Part shown: positions 33,425 to 39,240 of the stretch, piece after piece | Layout: every line of letters starts with the position of its first letter | Numbering within the stretch: the first letter of the stretch is position 1 | Source of the DNA: Victivallis vadensis | GTDB taxonomy: Bacteria; Verrucomicrobiota; Kiritimatiellia; UBA8416; CAMCYG01 | Assembly (NCBI GenBank): GCA_945883775.1 | Contig: CAMCYG010000008.1 | Span: forward strand, 1-39,240 | DNA: 39,240 nt | Direction: 5' to 3' | Notes under the pieces: model-generated | Database searches by the model: none | What the model saw: the letters and a program-made list of their open reading frames with translations, nothing else | What the model was told of the DNA's origin: nothing | Translations under genes and position numbers: made by a program

Positions 33425-35260
33425 TTATTCTGATGTCTGTAGACCTTGATTGTTCTGAAGTAATTTCAGTAGCTGGCGATAGTTGTCTTTGTGGATCCAG
33501 ATGGCGTTCGCATGGTCTATATCTTCGCTCATGATCTCGGTCAGTGCCGTGTTGGCGTTCTGCCCCCAAATACAGTCTTTGCGATAAAACAGTGTTGGCT
33601 TTGTGACGCAAACTCCGGCGGTATCTGTCCAGGAAATGGTTTTTGGCTGGTAATGCGAAAAACAGAGCAGATGCATATATTCGTGTGCAAGGGCAGGTTC
33701 GTACATTTGACCAATTTCCAGCAAAATGGCGTTGGGAAATCTTGCCGGCTCGGTTATGCCGATATCGCCCAGCCATTTTTCCGGCACCAATCCCACGGCG
33801 ATATCCACCTGGCCCGGCTGGTATATTGATTGAAGTCGCGCCAGTAAGCCTGATCGTGTCTGGCCGGAGATCAATTCTCCCGGAGCGGACTCTGGCTTTA
33901 GCATTGTGGAAGTCCCATAGGTAATAACCTGGTCCGGCGGCAGTGGTAGCATTGAAGAGATGAATTCCCGCTGGGCGGTGACCGCGGATAGAAATTCGCC
34001 ATCATCCATCCGGTCTTTACCAGCCCATTCTCCTACTGCAATCGGCATGAAATGGAAACGGATGATTTTGCATCGTTCCTCTACATTGGCTTCAGCCGTC
34101 GCTTTTAATGTTTTGGCTGATTGCAGGGGTTTGCCGTCGACCGATAGAGGCGTTACTTCGGCGGAGATCTGAATTTTACCGGTTGTGCTCGGCGTGAAGA
34201 TTAGATTTGCAGTGTCTTGAGACAGCCGGTGCTTGGCAGCAGTTTTCTCTTTTGCAAAGAAAGACTGGAAGATGAATTTGCCATCGGCAGGGATGTTCAT
34301 TCCGCCAGCTCCGCCTGATAGAGGCTTGCCGTTACAGAAAAACTGCACTTTTGCTTCGACTTCACGTATCTTCGGGTCTTCCCATTCCAGTCCCGCTCGC
34401 AGGACCGCAGGTTTCCCTTTAATCCAGGTTTGGCAGAACGAAAGATCAATGACTTGTGATGGTTTGAATGTCAGCTTGAAAGGAGACGGAATCTCTCCGT
34501 TCCTCGGCAGACGGGCAATCATCTTTTCAACAATAGGCCTCATTTTGATCGGGGCGATGTTGAAGGCATTGCAAACGGCCAGGATGTGCACATTGCCGGC
34601 CTGAATAGAGAAACGGTTAAAAATCTGTTTGTCTTTTAGGTGATGCACCTCGAATTCAGTAAAGTGATGATTGTCCTGAAGAAACTTCTCCATGTCTGGG
34701 ACCCCAAGATTTGATTCGTAACGTGTGGTATAGCTCTTAATTATCTCTTCGGGCCATTTTTGATCGAGCAGTTTTACAGTCCAATTCTTCTTGTTTGCGA
34801 AGTCCCCATTGCCCACGCCGCGGCTGTCATCGTAGTCGCCAAGGGTTTGATTAAAGGCGGTGGTGTATTTATTAATCCATCCGCTAGCCATAAGTTCCGG
34901 CGTGTTGCAGTACTTAGGATTGGGGAAGTATCTGTAAACGTATAGGCTGATCCTGAGCGTTGTGCTGGGCGTTGATTTGTAGTTGGTCACTTCACCGTCC
35001 CAGAAGCTTTCTTCAGATTCATCATAAGTGCGGTGGATAGTCATTTTGAGCGGTACGGAGCATTCAGGGACTAGTTCGGCTGTGGTGCCTGTGAAATTGC
35101 CGAAGGTCATGGCGGCAGGATTTGGCTGGGCTGGTTCTTTATTTCCAGCTTCAGCGTTTGAGGTCGTACCTGCTAAAAGCGAAAAGGCAAAGCTGGCGAG
35201 AAGGCAAGCTTTGAGGAACGTGCTTGTTGGGCTGAAAAGAAAGGCGTTGAGTTTTATCAT
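33425..35260 (-). CDS. Secreted metzincin-like zinc metalloprotease
   Basis: 611 residues. The signal peptide (about 1-37) contains FLKACLLASFAFSLLAG and ends AEA. The middle (about 60-420) is beta-rich with no motif I recognise. The C-terminal part holds HEYMHLLCFSH at 526-536, matching HEXXHXXGXXH with Cys533 in place of Gly, and EIMSED (Met577), which resembles the metzincin Met-turn. It would be a zinc peptidase acting in the periplasm or outside. It begins 13 bases after the NusG paralog gene and is probably transcribed with it. No ribosome site is clear. No close family name can be given. Confidence 0.72.
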   Translation of the reverse strand: MIKLNAFLFSPTSTFLKACLLASFAFSLLAGTTSNAEAGNKEPAQPNPAAMTFGNFTGTTAELVPECSVPLKMTIHRTYDESEESFWDGEVTNYKSTPSTTLRISLYVYRYFPNPKYCNTPELMASGWINKYTTAFNQTLGDYDDSRGVGNGDFANKKNWTVKLLDQKWPEEIIKSYTTRYESNLGVPDMEKFLQDNHHFTEFEVHHLKDKQIFNRFSIQAGNVHILAVCNAFNIAPIKMRPIVEKMIARLPRNGEIPSPFKLTFKPSQVIDLSFCQTWIKGKPAVLRAGLEWEDPKIREVEAKVQFFCNGKPLSGGAGGMNIPADGKFIFQSFFAKEKTAAKHRLSQDTANLIFTPSTTGKIQISAEVTPLSVDGKPLQSAKTLKATAEANVEERCKIIRFHFMPIAVGEWAGKDRMDDGEFLSAVTAQREFISSMLPLPPDQVITYGTSTMLKPESAPGELISGQTRSGLLARLQSIYQPGQVDIAVGLVPEKWLGDIGITEPARFPNAILLEIGQMYEPALAHEYMHLLCFSHYQPKTISWTDTAGVCVTKPTLFYRKDCIWGQNANTALTEIMSEDIDHANAIWIHKDNYRQLLKLLQNNQGLQTSE

Positions 35261-35273
35261 CGGATATAATTCT

Positions 35274-35759
35274 TTACTGTTCTATAACTTCGATGCATTC
35301 GCGAGTTGTCTCAACTGCGGCCGCCTTGCCGATGATATCGACGTTGAGCATGACCTTGATATTGCCTTTAAGCGATGACACTTCCCCTTCAATGCCGGCT
35401 AATGGGCCGTTGATTATCCTTACCTTGGTTCCTTTCTTGATTTTCTCTGCTGCGCCCATTTCAGGATCAACCGTGATGGCGGTTTTAATTTGATTAAGGG
35501 TTTTCAGCAGGCTTTCTTCATTTTCCGGTGCGATGAATCTAAGGACGAAATCGCTTCTCTTTAGCCCGTCTAAAAGGGTGGGTTCGATGAGTGCGAAAAT
35601 GTAGCCGGGAAACAGAGGAATCATCGTTGTGACCTTGCGGCGCTGGAATACCTTGGTTTTCTTGCGCAAAGGGAGGTAATGCTCGATGTTCATGACCGAG
35701 CAGTATCTTGCCGTTTTTTTCTCAGTTTTTGGCCGTAAATATAAAACCTGCCAACCCAT
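35274..35759 (-). CDS. Specialised NusG paralog (RfaH/UpxY/LoaP-like antiterminator)
   Basis: 161 residues. The NGN domain is MGWQVLYLRPKTEKKTAR...YLPLRKKTKV...PLFPGYIFALI and the C-terminal KOW domain is KGTKVRIINGPLAGIEGEV. Lacking the neighbours of housekeeping nusG (secE, rplK), it belongs to the group that rides with RNA polymerase on particular long operons, usually for surface polysaccharides or secreted products. Directly downstream is the secreted protease gene, unusual for this family. Start ATG 35757-35759 has no ribosome site and a promoter 7 bases upstream. Confidence 0.88.
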   Translation of the reverse strand: MGWQVLYLRPKTEKKTARYCSVMNIEHYLPLRKKTKVFQRRKVTTMIPLFPGYIFALIEPTLLDGLKRSDFVLRFIAPENEESLLKTLNQIKTAITVDPEMGAAEKIKKGTKVRIINGPLAGIEGEVSSLKGNIKVMLNVDIIGKAAAVETTRECIEVIEQ

Positions 35760-35766
35760 GCGATGT

Positions 35767-35794
35767 ACGGTACAGGATTTGTTATTGAAATCAA
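35767..35794 (-). promoter_or_regulatory. Promoter of the NusG paralog/protease pair, near-leaderless
   Basis: Minus-strand TTGATT (35789-35794), 16-base spacer, TACCGT (35767-35772), then 7 bases to ATG 35757-35759. Confidence 0.4.
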
Positions 35795-35848
35795 TTGAAT
35801 TGTATGGATGAATAATGACTTCCGTTTATACCTCATTGAATTGCAACT

Positions 35849-36013
35849 ATGGCGAGTTGTTGTGTGGCTTTGCACTGGAAGGCAAATCTTGAAGCCCTTG
35901 GTCTCAAGGTGGAGGACATCAGGCTGGATGAGTACACGAAGCGGCGCTTCGTCTTTTTTGCCGATCCTGACGGACTGCCGCTGGAATTGTACGAATCAGT
36001 AGTGAGGGAATAG
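35849..36013 (+). pseudogene. Truncated glyoxalase/VOC-family fragment
   Basis: An open stretch of 54 residues ends with KRRFVFFADPDGLPLELYES, a pattern diagnostic of the last strand pair of vicinal-oxygen-chelate (glyoxalase I/bleomycin-resistance) domains, including the metal-binding Glu. A complete domain needs about 120 residues; the N-terminal half and the first ligand (HIAF-like) are missing, and the frame is closed by TGA just upstream. The nearest ATG (35849) has no ribosome site. Most likely a remnant left by deletion. Confidence 0.7.
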
Positions 36014-36251
36014 GGGATAGCGAAATATTCCTATCTTAATGCTTGCATAAGACAGGCTATTATCATAGTTTCAGCCCCGTTTTGTTTGTCATGGAGTAAC
36101 TTGCGCCTGCGTGCCTGGGGGTACGATAAACAGGAAGCAATAATAATAACAACCTAACAAATTGCGGGAATCCCCGCGTCGAAAGGAATCCTCCCTGCGC
36201 TAAGCACTTAATGATGCTTTATGGCGTTTATAAGGGGCGGATACGTTAAAC
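36014..36251 (+). promoter_or_regulatory. Leader region of rpsA
   Basis: 238 bases without a gene. It holds a possible TTGCAT-N17-TAGTTT pair near 36045, a second weak TTGCGC/TACGAT pair near 36100-36128, and a small hairpin GCGGG-AATC-CCCGC (36164-36177). A purine-rich AAGGGGCGG lies about 15 bases before the start. Ribosomal protein S1 genes are often autoregulated through such leaders; that role here is inference. Confidence 0.35.
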
Positions 36252-38027
36252 ATGGAACAAACACAGAAAAAGAAGGTAAATCTCGATCCGGCGCAGTATG
36301 GCGCTGACAAAAGGGCCGAGATGCTCAAGATGTACGAAGAGACTCTCAAGAACTTCACTGAGGGTTCGATCGTGTCAGGTAAAGTGCTGGAAGTACGCTC
36401 AAACGAAGTGCTTGTAGACATTGGCTATAAGTCGGAAGGCGTAGTTCCCGGCAATGAATTTGCAAAATTATCCGAGGTCAAGCCGGGCGACATTCTCGAG
36501 GTCCTGCTAGCTGAGATAGAGGACGAGAACGGCATGGTCGTGCTGAGCAAGCAGAAAGCCGATCAGAAATTACGTTGGGACAAGATCCAGGCCAGTTGCC
36601 AGGAGGGCAGTGTGGTTGAGGGCACAGTGGTCACCAAGGTCCGCGGCGGTCTTATTGTCGATATCGACGGAGTCGAGGCGTTCCTGCCAGGTTCCCAGAT
36701 CGATGTCATACCCGTGCATAACATGGATCAATATGTCGGCAATCGTTACGAATTCAAGGTCATCAAGATCAGCCTTGAGCGCAGGAATATCATAGTTTCC
36801 CGCAGGGAGCTGATGGAAGAGCGCATCAAGGGCAAGCGCAAGGAATTGCTCTCGACCATCGAGATCGGTCAGACCCGCAAGGGCACGGTCAAGAATATCA
36901 CCGAGTTTGGTGTGTTCGTGGACCTGGTCGGTATGGATGGCTTACTGCATATCACCGATATGAGCTGGGGCAGGATCAAGCATCCGTCCGAGATGGTGAA
37001 GGTCGGACAGGAGATAGAGGTCGTTATCCTCGGCATAGATATCGAGAAAGAGCGCGTATCGCTTGGCTTGAAACAGAGAAGCACCAATCCTTGGGATGAT
37101 ATCGATATGAAGTTCCCTGTCGGCAGTCGTCTGCGCGGCAAGGTCGTAAATCTGGCTCCTTATGGCGCATTTGTCGAGATAGAGCCCGGAGTCGAAGGAC
37201 TGGTACACGTTTCCGAGATATCCTGGACGAAGCGTGTTGCAAGGGCGTCTGATGTGTTGTCGCTTGGAGATGAGGTGGATGTCGTAGTCCTCAGCATCAA
37301 CAAGGATGAGCAGAAGATAGCGCTTGGTATACGTCAGACAGAGTCCAATCCTTGGGACACGGTTCAGAACCGTTACCCGGTCGGCTCCAGAGTAACCGGC
37401 AAGGTTCGCAACTTCACCAACTATGGCGCATTCGTAGAGCTCGAGGATGGCATAGACGGTATGATACACGTCTCGGATATGTCCTGGACGCGTAAGGTAA
37501 ATCATCCGTCCGAGATCATCCAGAAGGGTGCTTCCGTCGATGCAGTGGTTCTCGAAGTCGATGCGGATAACAAGCGCATCAGTCTTGGACTCAAGCAGGC
37601 TTCGGACGATCCATGGAGTAACATTGCGAGCCGTTACAAGCCCGGCCAGATTGTGAAGGGCAAAGTTACGAAGATAGCTTCGTTCGGTGCCTTCATCGAG
37701 GTCGAGGAAGGGATTGACGGTCTTGTGCATATCTCGCAGATCAGCCCGGACCATGTGGAGAAGGTGCGCGATGTACTGCAGGTAGGACAGGATGTTGAGG
37801 CGCGAATCGTCAAGATTGATAAGGCGGCGAGAAGAATCGGCCTTAGCATCAAGGCGGCTTCACTGCCGGAAGAGGAATTCATCAAGCATCAGGACGAGAT
37901 GATCGCGTCCTTGAGGCCGGGTGAGGATATGGTAGATCTCGCGGGCGCTTTCGACGAGGCGTTCGGACTCGCGGGTGCCGAGGAAAGTCAGGGCGAGGAG
38001 TGGAGGCCTGGCGATAATAAGAAGTAA
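36252..38027 (+). CDS. rpsA: 30S ribosomal protein S1
   Basis: 591 residues with six S1 (OB-fold) repeats, starting at about residues 38, 122, 208, 293, 380 and 467. Repeats 3-6 share the core G-x-V-x-N-x-x-x-(F/Y)-G-(A/V)-F-V-(D/E) and GL(L/V)H(I/V)(S/T)(D/E), e.g. TEFGVFVDLVGMDGLLHI and ASFGAFIEVEEGIDGLVHI; repeats 1 and 2 are more diverged, as usual for the ribosome-docking repeats. The acidic C-terminal tail is short. S1 helps structured mRNAs enter the ribosome. Followed by a strong terminator. Confidence 0.97.
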   Translation: MEQTQKKKVNLDPAQYGADKRAEMLKMYEETLKNFTEGSIVSGKVLEVRSNEVLVDIGYKSEGVVPGNEFAKLSEVKPGDILEVLLAEIEDENGMVVLSKQKADQKLRWDKIQASCQEGSVVEGTVVTKVRGGLIVDIDGVEAFLPGSQIDVIPVHNMDQYVGNRYEFKVIKISLERRNIIVSRRELMEERIKGKRKELLSTIEIGQTRKGTVKNITEFGVFVDLVGMDGLLHITDMSWGRIKHPSEMVKVGQEIEVVILGIDIEKERVSLGLKQRSTNPWDDIDMKFPVGSRLRGKVVNLAPYGAFVEIEPGVEGLVHVSEISWTKRVARASDVLSLGDEVDVVVLSINKDEQKIALGIRQTESNPWDTVQNRYPVGSRVTGKVRNFTNYGAFVELEDGIDGMIHVSDMSWTRKVNHPSEIIQKGASVDAVVLEVDADNKRISLGLKQASDDPWSNIASRYKPGQIVKGKVTKIASFGAFIEVEEGIDGLVHISQISPDHVEKVRDVLQVGQDVEARIVKIDKAARRIGLSIKAASLPEEEFIKHQDEMIASLRPGEDMVDLAGAFDEAFGLAGAEESQGEEWRPGDNKK

Positions 38028-38040
38028 GTGATGAACATAC

Positions 38041-38057
38041 CGGTATCAATGATACCG
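38041..38057. repeat. Small inverted repeat after rpsA
   Basis: CGGTATC-AAT-GATACCG, perfect 7-bp arms, just before the main terminator hairpin. Confidence 0.5.
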
Positions 38058-38063
38058 TTTGCA

Positions 38064-38098
38064 GAGGGGCGCATCGCAAGATGCGCCCCTTCTGTTTT
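38064..38098 (+). terminator. Rho-independent terminator of rpsA
   Basis: Stem AGGGGCGCATC with GATGCGCCCCT around a GCAA tetraloop (11 bp, fully paired), then TCTGTTTT. A strong intrinsic terminator. Confidence 0.9.
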
Positions 38099-38102
38099 AT
38101 TA

Positions 38103-38147
38103 GATCAGTCATATCTGTCTGGTCAGTCCGATCAGTCTGATCAGGGC
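38103..38147 (+). repeat. Degenerate 9-bp tandem repeat, five units
   Basis: GATCAGTCA, TATCTGTCT, GGTCAGTCC, GATCAGTCT, GATCAGGGC. Consensus GATCAGTCT. It lies between the rpsA terminator and the tyrS promoter. Confidence 0.6.
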
Positions 38148-38164
38148 CCCACCTTACAATTTCC

Positions 38165-38194
38165 TTGAGATGGCATAAGTAGTCAGGCTACTAT
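38165..38194 (+). promoter_or_regulatory. tyrS promoter, predicted near-leaderless
   Basis: TTGAGA (38165-38170), 18-base spacer, TACTAT (38189-38194), then 9 bases to ATG 38204. No ribosome site lies between. Confidence 0.4.
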
Positions 38195-38203
38195 GCCGCA
38201 CCA

Positions 38204-39240
38204 ATGAAGAACATCATCGAGATTTTGAGGGAACGTGGAATGTTAGAGGATGTTACCAGTCCCGAGCTGGAGAAGCGCCTGGCTTCCGGCTGTGTAACTC
38301 TCTATGCCGGATTTGATCCCACTTCTGACAGCCTGCAGGTAGGTAATCTGGTTACAATAATGGCGCTCAAGCATTTTCAGAACGCCGGGCATCGTCCCAT
38401 TGCCCTTGCCGGCGGTGCAACCGGGATGATCGGTGACCCATCAGGTAAATCAGCCGAACGGAACCTTCAGACGCCCGATCAGGTAGAAAAGAACCTCACA
38501 GGAATCAAAGAGAATCTTTCGAGGTTTCTGGACTTCAATCATCCTTCTGTGCCTGCGCAGATTGTTAACAATAATGACTGGTTCAAGGATTATACTTTTA
38601 TCGAGTTTCTTCGCGATGTGGGCAAGCATTTCAGGATGGGGACCATGCTGAACAAAGAGAGCGTCAGGAAGCGTCTCGATAGCGAGACGGGCATGAGCTT
38701 CTGCGAATTCAGCTATCAGCTTCTGCAGGCTTATGATTTTCTGAAGCTGTACGATGCAGACAAGTGCGTTCTACAGATTGGTGGCTCGGATCAGTGGGGT
38801 AATATAACCGCCGGCACCGATCTGGTGAGAAAACTGCGAGGCGTTGAGGCGTATGGTCTGACCATCCCTCTAGTCTGCGACAGCGCCGGCCAGAAATTCG
38901 GTAAAAGTGAGGGTAACGCTGTCTACCTCGATAGTCGTAAAACGTCCTGCTTTGCGTTTTATCAGTTTTTCCTGAGGACTGAAGATGCGGATGCCGTTAA
39001 GCTGTTGAAGATTTATACATTTCTGGGTATGGATGAGATTAGTGCCCTTGCTGAAACGATAAAAACAGCGCCTGAGAAACGTGAAGCACAGCGCAGGTTG
39101 GCCGAAGAGGTCACAAGGCTCGTTCATGGCGATGCCGGATTGAAGTCAGCCCAGAAGGCCAGCGAAGTCCTGTTCGGCGGCTCAGTTGAAGGCATGAAAG
39201 CGTCCGAGATACTTGACGTTTTTGCCGACGTCCCATCAGC
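38204..39240 (+). CDS. tyrS: Tyrosyl-tRNA synthetase (3' end outside window)
   Basis: 345 residues are visible; the frame is open to the window end, so the C-terminal RNA-binding domain is cut. Class I features are YAGFDPTSDSLQVGN, AGHRPIALAGGATGMIGDPSGK, the tyrosine-pocket stretch QLLQAYDF, QIGGSDQWGNI and KFGKSEGNA (KMSKS equivalent). The HIGH motif reads QVGN: its first His is Gln and its last Asn. The start at 38204 gives the family N-terminus (IIEILRERGMLEDVT). A later ATG at 38240 follows GAGGGA but would delete conserved residues. Confidence 0.97.
   Translation, partial: MKNIIEILRERGMLEDVTSPELEKRLASGCVTLYAGFDPTSDSLQVGNLVTIMALKHFQNAGHRPIALAGGATGMIGDPSGKSAERNLQTPDQVEKNLTGIKENLSRFLDFNHPSVPAQIVNNNDWFKDYTFIEFLRDVGKHFRMGTMLNKESVRKRLDSETGMSFCEFSYQLLQAYDFLKLYDADKCVLQIGGSDQWGNITAGTDLVRKLRGVEAYGLTIPLVCDSAGQKFGKSEGNAVYLDSRKTSCFAFYQFFLRTEDADAVKLLKIYTFLGMDEISALAETIKTAPEKREAQRRLAEEVTRLVHGDAGLKSAQKASEVLFGGSVEGMKASEILDVFADVPS

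Noticed and set aside
36942-37754. 270-codon minus-strand open frame inside rpsA
   Set aside because: Antisense shadow of the S1 repeats; its apparent repeats mirror the S1 domains.
1-39240. CRISPR array, prophage or toxin-antitoxin pair
   Set aside because: No regularly spaced repeats, phage structural genes, integrase or paired small toxin/antitoxin frames were seen.

Overview
The window looks like a chromosomal stretch from a Gram-negative, probably anaerobic, free-living bacterium with roughly balanced base composition. Evidence for an outer membrane is two lipoprotein signal peptides, a predicted outer-membrane barrel and a lipopolysaccharide-core-type glycosyltransferase. Evidence for anaerobiosis is an anaerobic sulfatase-maturating radical SAM enzyme and an oxygen-sensitive dehydratase activator. 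The mix (sulfatase maturation, endonuclease-type MutL, a large share of unrecognised envelope proteins) fits the PVC group (Kiritimatiellota/Lentisphaerae-like). That placement is inference and was not tested by phylogeny.

Layout. 1-5.1 kb: the tail of an unknown gene, dnaE (minus), two tandem paralogous one-helix membrane proteins, and a LexA-type repressor (minus). 5.3-9.8 kb: an anaerobic sulfatase-maturating enzyme, an HgdC-type dehydratase activator, a 534-base gene-free interval packed with hairpins, and mutL. 9.9-14.0 kb (minus): a SAM methyltransferase overlapping an acyltransferase/multi-spanning membrane fusion of 1122 residues. 14.2-20.0 kb: a predicted barrel protein, a small lipoprotein, then an overlapping operon of a beta-propeller lipoprotein with AlgI and AlgJ-like polysaccharide O-acetylation proteins. 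20.0-28.3 kb: a CBS/DUF21 membrane protein, a small 3-helix protein, a membrane-anchored HAMP-linked trehalose-6-phosphate synthase, trehalose-6-phosphate phosphatase, an NhaD antiporter, and a GH15 hydrolase (minus). This reads as an osmotic/salt-stress and trehalose region. 28.3-33.4 kb: surface-glycan genes, tRNA-Gly(CCC), a lipocalin, a 164-bp palindromic mobile element with an 8-bp target duplication, and a UDP-sugar epimerase. 33.4-39.2 kb: a secreted metzincin-like protease behind a specialised NusG paralog, a broken glyoxalase-family fragment, rpsA with a strong terminator, and the first part of tyrS.

The most notable items are: the fusion of an extracytoplasmic sensor and HAMP module to a complete trehalose-6-phosphate synthase; the palindromic element with target duplication next to the epimerase promoter; a recurring arrangement in which a -10 box sits 6-9 nt from the start codon with no Shine-Dalgarno sequence (dnaE, mutL, lipocalin, epimerase, NusG paralog, tyrS and probably one glycosyltransferase), suggesting leaderless mRNAs; and the acyltransferase/membrane-protein fusion. 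No CRISPR array, rRNA, prophage or intact transposase was seen.
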